A DNA stretch of 27,616 bases. Origin: UBA12088 sp041920275 (GTDB lineage Bacteria; Patescibacteriota; Minisyncoccia; Phycocordibacterales; UBA12088). The notes beneath the pieces were generated by a model. The model was given only the letters and a program-made list of their open reading frames with translations. It searched no databases and was not told the DNA's origin. Location of the stretch: contig JAYRSE010000023.1 in assembly GCA_041920275.1 (NCBI GenBank), forward strand, positions 1 to 27,616, in the 5' to 3' direction. The translations under genes and the position numbers were made by a program. Below are positions 24,335 through 27,616 of this stretch, in pieces; position 1 is the first letter of the stretch; each line of letters opens with the position of its first letter.

Positions 24335-25630
24335 CTACCCATCCGCGCTCTTTATGCCGATGATAAGATCGGCGACATTTGCTCCAGTATACCCCGTGAG
24401 CACACCCTGCCGTAAGGTGTGGAAAAAGGTGTACGCGTCGTTCTCACGCAGATACGCTTCCGGTGACGCGCCCGCCGCAAGCGCAAGGTCGCGGGTGACA
24501 TGGTCGGCCACACCACCCGCATGGTCGGAGTTGTCTCTACCGTCCGAAGCGAGCGAAAGCACCAGCTCGTCGTTCGCAAGCAACGGCAATGCACCGAGCG
24601 AGAGTTCCTGGTTGCGGCCACCGGTACCCGAGCCCGTAACGGTCACGGTCGTTTCGCCACCGTAGAGCAGCACGGTACCTCGGTGCACCGCATGGAGCTC
24701 GTACGCGAGCATACTCCCGATCTCGCGCGCTTCACCTTCAACACAGGTGTCTCGCACGAGCACCCGGTATCCCAGACCCGTAGCGTGTTCGCGCATGGCG
24801 TCAAGCGCGGTCTCGTTGGTGAGTATGAGCTCGTTGCGCACCCGCGCAAAGAGAGCCGCGTCCTTCGGTGTTTCGAAAAGGTACTCCTCTTTGAAGCCGC
24901 ACCGTTCCCCGAAGTACGTGCGGTAGATCGATCGCGCATCGTCAAGTGTGCTCATGTCGAGCACGGTGGGACCGCTCGCGATAGTACTTACATCATTACC
25001 CGGCACGTCGGAAAAGATGAGTGCGACCACTTCGGCCGGATGTGCTGCTGCAGCCAAGCGTCCGCCGCGCGCAAGCGAGAGATGCTTACGAATGATATTG
25101 AGATCGCGAATGTTCGCCCCGTTGCCGAACAGGTGTCGAATGAGGGTCGCCTCTTCGGCGGGTGTATGTGTTTCGGGTTGGCACAGCAGTGCGGAAGCGC
25201 CGCCCGAGATGACCATGAGCACCAGATCGTTCTCGCCCGCCTTCTCTGCCATCTCAAGGAGTGTACGGGTATGTGCGACGTTCTGTGCGGATGGGTACGG
25301 GTGCGTGCCCGCAAGTACGCGCATACCCGGCACCTCTCCTTCACGAACATCAAGAAGGACGCCTTCGGTCAAACGATCTCCGAGTGCTGTAGCGAGCGGT
25401 GCGGCGGCATCGAGCGCACACTTCCCGACCCCGAGGACATACACCCGCTCGTACCGAGCAAGGTCGTAGTGCGTACCGCAGATGGAAAGATCGGTGCCGA
25501 CGCGAACGACCGAACGGGTAATGACCCGCTCCGTTCGTATGGCATCGAGGCCGGCGTTCGCTATCGCAAGAAGATCGGCGCGCGCGGTGCTCGTCGCAAG
25601 TTCGGCAGTGTTTTGAATGACCTGTTGCAT
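24335..25630 (-). CDS. gckA: Glycerate 2-kinase (GckA/MOFRL type)
   Basis: Phosphorylates D-glycerate, in this family usually to 2-phosphoglycerate. The 431-residue protein has the two-domain MOFRL-family layout. Early motifs are YVLGVGKCALDAAAPLATAL and DLVLMVISGGASALLC, followed by IRDLNIIRKHLSLARGGRLA. FSDVPGNDVSTIASGPTV is the typical phosphate-binding region. The C-terminal MOFRL domain has LLYGGETTVTVTGSGTGGRNQE and SDGRDNSDHAGG. ATG 25630 is preferred over the TTG at 25642. A TATACT box at 25693-25698 gives a leader of about 55-60 nt. Its product would feed enolase, encoded two genes downstream. Confidence 0.9.
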   Translation of the reverse strand: MQQVIQNTAELATSTARADLLAIANAGLDAIRTERVITRSVVRVGTDLSICGTHYDLARYERVYVLGVGKCALDAAAPLATALGDRLTEGVLLDVREGEVPGMRVLAGTHPYPSAQNVAHTRTLLEMAEKAGENDLVLMVISGGASALLCQPETHTPAEEATLIRHLFGNGANIRDLNIIRKHLSLARGGRLAAAAHPAEVVALIFSDVPGNDVSTIASGPTVLDMSTLDDARSIYRTYFGERCGFKEEYLFETPKDAALFARVRNELILTNETALDAMREHATGLGYRVLVRDTCVEGEAREIGSMLAYELHAVHRGTVLLYGGETTVTVTGSGTGGRNQELSLGALPLLANDELVLSLASDGRDNSDHAGGVADHVTRDLALAAGASPEAYLRENDAYTFFHTLRQGVLTGYTGANVADLIIGIKSADG

Positions 25631-25692
25631 ACGCGTGACCAAGCTCTCTGTGAGCGTACACGAATCAACGGCGAATGAGACACCGTGTGTTC

Positions 25693-25698
25693 AGTATA
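25693..25698 (-). promoter_or_regulatory. -10 box of the gckA-ppsA unit
   Basis: TATACT on the minus strand, about 62 nt before ATG 25630. No clear -35. It lies back-to-back with the plus-strand SET-domain gene. Confidence 0.4.
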
Positions 25699-25765
25699 GC
25701 ACCACCCGGTCGTGGAACAGCTCGCGCTGTACACACCCGACCTTTTCGGACCGCCTCACCCCGTG

Positions 25766-25771
25766 TACAAT
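25766..25771 (+). promoter_or_regulatory. -10 box of the SET-domain gene, leaderless start
   Basis: TACAAT 6 nt before ATG 25778. It supports this start over the longer frame opening at 25712. The -35 is weak (TTTTCG). Confidence 0.5.
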
Positions 25772-25777
25772 GGTGCG

Positions 25778-26194
25778 ATGCGCAGGACACGTCCCATACC
25801 CGAGGATTCCATACGCGTCGGCCGCGCAAGCGCCGGCCTCGGTCTTTTTGCGACCACGCTCATCGAACCCGGCATGTTCATCGAGTACGTGGGCAAACTC
25901 ATCCCCACTCCCGAGGCGAACAAAATGACCGGCGCGCGGTACCTCTTTGAACTGAATTCACGCTGGACCATAAACGGGAGCGAACGATCGAATTTGGCAC
26001 GCTACATCAACTACTCGTGCGACCCGAACTGCGAATCGACTCAGACCGGCAACCGCATATTCATCAAAGCCATACGACACATACTGCCGGGAGAAGAGCT
26101 GACCTACGATTACGGGGACGAGTATGTCGACGAGTTCATCAAGCCGTACGGGTGCAAGTGTGCGGTGTGCGTACCCCAACGCGCGAACAAGTAA
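25778..26194 (+). CDS. Small SET-domain protein with post-SET-like cysteines
   Basis: Probable S-adenosylmethionine-dependent protein lysine methyltransferase of 138 residues, essentially only a SET domain. Motifs in order: SAGLGLFATTLIEPG (near the start, SAM-binding), FIEYVGKLI, NLARYINYSCDPNCE (N78, C81, the SET pseudoknot) and GEELTYDYG with the catalytic-type tyrosines Y110/Y112. A post-SET-like GCKCAVC follows (C126, C128, C131), which together with C81 could bind one zinc. The start at ATG 25778 removes 22 non-conserved residues and fits the leaderless -10 box. The substrate is unknown; neighbours give no clue. SET proteins are common in eukaryotes and scattered in bacteria, so transfer in the deep past is possible. 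Confidence 0.9.
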   Translation: MRRTRPIPEDSIRVGRASAGLGLFATTLIEPGMFIEYVGKLIPTPEANKMTGARYLFELNSRWTINGSERSNLARYINYSCDPNCESTQTGNRIFIKAIRHILPGEELTYDYGDEYVDEFIKPYGCKCAVCVPQRANK

Positions 26195-26270
26195 TCCTCT
26201 GCTCCTGCGCCGACAATGGGGTGTCTTCGATATGCACTCCGGTGTCGGTTATGCAGGTACCGACCGTGTT

Positions 26271-26384
26271 ACCTGCTCACTCCCTTCGCACACCCTTGTC
26301 GAGGCAAGCCGTGGCAGAGCCGATATGTTTCGACGAGAGGCTCGGGCAAACGCCCCGAAGTGATCTCTCGACGTGTGAGCAGGT
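26271..26384. repeat. Widely spaced inverted repeat ACCTGCTCAC / GTGAGCAGGT
   Basis: Perfect 10-bp arms at 26271-26280 and 26375-26384, with 94 nt between. A smaller hairpin GTCGGT / ACCGAC lies just outside (26244-26264). Together they occupy the gap between the SET gene and the broken NlpC/P60 gene and may mark a small insertion or rearrangement. Confidence 0.5.
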
Positions 26385-26403
26385 GTCGAATATGCTGACC
26401 CGC

Positions 26404-26619
26404 CTACAGATCCACTCGATACACGTGTTCGGTGAATCCAGAACAATCGAAGGCGTTCGGGCCTTTGAGTTTCGGCCATATGTCAGTATACGGCTTGCCA
26501 ATTTGTTCACGAGCGACCTGCACCGCAAGGTCGTATGGCGCACCGTGCGCAACAGAGAGAACAGTCAGCGATATAAATGACAGCAGTAAAGGAAGCGCGA
26601 CTCGCTTGTTGAGTAACAT
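26404..26619 (-). pseudogene. Truncated NlpC/P60 cell-wall peptidase
   Basis: A 71-residue reading frame with a clear signal peptide (MLLNKR, then a hydrophobic stretch ending in AHGAP) and only the first part of an NlpC/P60 domain. VAREQIGKPY and GPNAFDCSGFTEHVYR include the catalytic cysteine, and then it stops. The histidine and the rest of the domain are missing. After the stop, another frame reads on to about 26249 with weakly NlpC-like sequence (YSTPAHTSRDHFGAF), which suggests a frameshift followed by decay. GGAG lies 10 nt before ATG 26619, and the gene follows the anchored surface protein by 25 nt. A functional mini-protein is less likely, as the catalytic dyad cannot form. Confidence 0.7.
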
Positions 26620-26644
26620 CTACATGTGCTCCATGTTGTCGTGC

Positions 26645-27472
26645 TTACTCGTAGAACGAGATGCTCTGCACTATATTGTCGTAGTCTGTAACCAGACCTT
26701 CCCAACGAGAAAACGACACCTCTATAATATCCGGGCCGTCGCTAATATAGATGTGTTCCCTCTCCGCGTGGAAGAAAGAAACCACGATGCGTACCGCCTC
26801 TTTACCACCCAAGAGCATATACTCTTCTTCCAGAGGTTCGGGGGCAAAATGGGTACCAGGATAAAGAGCGAACCACTCGGAAATAGGAAGCATCTCAGAA
26901 TTTAGGTTGCGGGTACGGGTGATCGTCAATGCGCTTATTTGCGGTGGATCAAAACCAGGTTTCAGTATGTGAAAGGTATTTGAATCATCATCCTCATCTT
27001 CAGACACAACCCACCCCGGCGGATACTGCAACGCAAACCCCAATTCCTCACTTAGAAACATCGGCCACACCACCTCCACCCCGATCGGCAGCGGCTCCGC
27101 CAAGGTCTTCTTCCCCTGCTTCAGGTGAAGCGTCCCCTCATGGAGACCCAACGGTGCGGTGCTCGTTGCGGACGCCGTCACCGTAACCGTGTAGTTCACA
27201 CCCTTCTCGACACTCGCAAAACTCGACGGCGACACGCTCACATAGGGTGCGAGTTCCGGCACCACCCACAGACTCACGTTTTTTGCATTCTGTGAGGGGG
27301 TGAACGTCACCTCTACAGCCGTACTCTGGCCCGCGCCAACCATAAGGGAGAGCGAGGGCGGTGTCCATGCAATCGTGGGATTCGCCTCCGACTCCGGTGG
27401 GTACAGGAGCGCACCCACCCCACCCAACACCAGGAGCACCACCGCCTCGATTCCAAGTAGTACCCGTTTCAT
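26645..27472 (-). CDS. Membrane-anchored extracytoplasmic protein, Ig-like plus PsbP-like domain
   Basis: A protein of about 275 residues with one N-terminal transmembrane helix (MKRVLLGIEAVVLLVLGGVG), so the rest should face outside. The first part (about 30-135) looks like an Ig-like beta domain of the kind seen in surface adhesion proteins (PSLSLMVGAGQSTAVEVTF). The second part (about 140-275) begins LGFALQYPPGWVVSED, which resembles PsbP-like small lipoprotein domains. There is no catalytic motif. ATG 27472 is chosen because GGAGA lies 7 nt upstream; the frame also opens at ATG 27541, adding 23 hydrophilic residues. It is probably co-transcribed with the broken peptidase gene. Function unknown. 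Confidence 0.7.
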   Translation of the reverse strand: MKRVLLGIEAVVLLVLGGVGALLYPPESEANPTIAWTPPSLSLMVGAGQSTAVEVTFTPSQNAKNVSLWVVPELAPYVSVSPSSFASVEKGVNYTVTVTASATSTAPLGLHEGTLHLKQGKKTLAEPLPIGVEVVWPMFLSEELGFALQYPPGWVVSEDEDDDSNTFHILKPGFDPPQISALTITRTRNLNSEMLPISEWFALYPGTHFAPEPLEEEYMLLGGKEAVRIVVSFFHAEREHIYISDGPDIIEVSFSRWEGLVTDYDNIVQSISFYE

Positions 27473-27616
27473 CGTCTTTCTCCGACCCCACTCTTGCGTT
27501 TGCTCCGGCAGTACCGGCGCGGTTATTTCTTTCAGTTCCATACCCTTCCACTCTACCCCGAAACCCCGCCTATCCCACGCGGGTTATGCACACACGGTAT
27601 TCGTCACCCACAAGAA

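Noticed and set aside
1..27616. CRISPR array, rRNA or phage genes
   Set aside because: No regularly spaced repeats, rRNA-like sequence or phage structural motifs were seen.

Overview
The window reads as chromosomal DNA of a small, compact, moderately GC-rich bacterium using the standard bacterial code. A Candidate Phyla Radiation (Patescibacteria, Parcubacteria-like) organism is my best guess. The signs are short or streamlined versions of core proteins (RNase R, SMC), few ribosome binding sites with many -10 boxes only 6-8 nt before the start codon, a class II ribonucleotide reductase, and a PEP synthase/glycerate kinase/enolase set. This placement is inference; no rRNA or other marker lies in the window.

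Layout. 5-1320: an insertion sequence with a DDE transposase and long imperfect inverted ends, abutting the rnr (RNase R) promoter. 1354-6446: RNase R (+), a membrane-anchored cyclophilin and a short SMC-like ATPase (both -). 6536-8460: three unrecognised genes (-). 8461-9032: a gene-poor, AT-rich stretch with direct repeats and hairpins. 9086-11512: adenosylcobalamin-dependent ribonucleotide reductase (-). 11728-19057: a six-gene operon (-) for a complex I / group 4 [NiFe]-hydrogenase-like membrane complex. 19199-20242: a carboxysomal-type carbonic anhydrase homologue on the opposite strand, divergent from that operon. 20437-25630: enolase, PEP synthase and glycerate 2-kinase (-). 25778-26194: a SET-domain protein (+). 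26404-27472: a broken NlpC/P60 gene and an anchored surface protein (-).

Main point. The hydrogenase-like operon keeps the membrane arm (two antiporter-type subunits, a HyfC/NuoH-like subunit and a HyfE-like subunit) and the two hydrophilic connecting subunits. Every metal-binding cysteine I can align is gone. Both CxxC pairs of the large subunit read SxxS and SxxN, and all four cluster-ligand positions of the small subunit are non-cysteine. No ferredoxin-like subunit or maturation gene is present. The complex therefore should not be able to bind NiFe or the proximal FeS cluster, yet the charged residues typical of ion translocation are kept. It is divergently paired, across about 140 bp carrying two strong promoters, with a carbonic anhydrase-like protein that keeps the C-x-D-x-R, His and Cys zinc-site pattern. 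I propose, as a hypothesis, a redox-free, complex I-derived ion or CO2/bicarbonate machine, analogous in logic to DAB pumps and cyanobacterial NDH-1MS.

Metabolic logic. Glycerate kinase, enolase and PEP synthase lie in sequence and could take glycerate to 2-phosphoglycerate, PEP and pyruvate, recovering ATP-equivalent energy if PEP synthase runs toward pyruvate.
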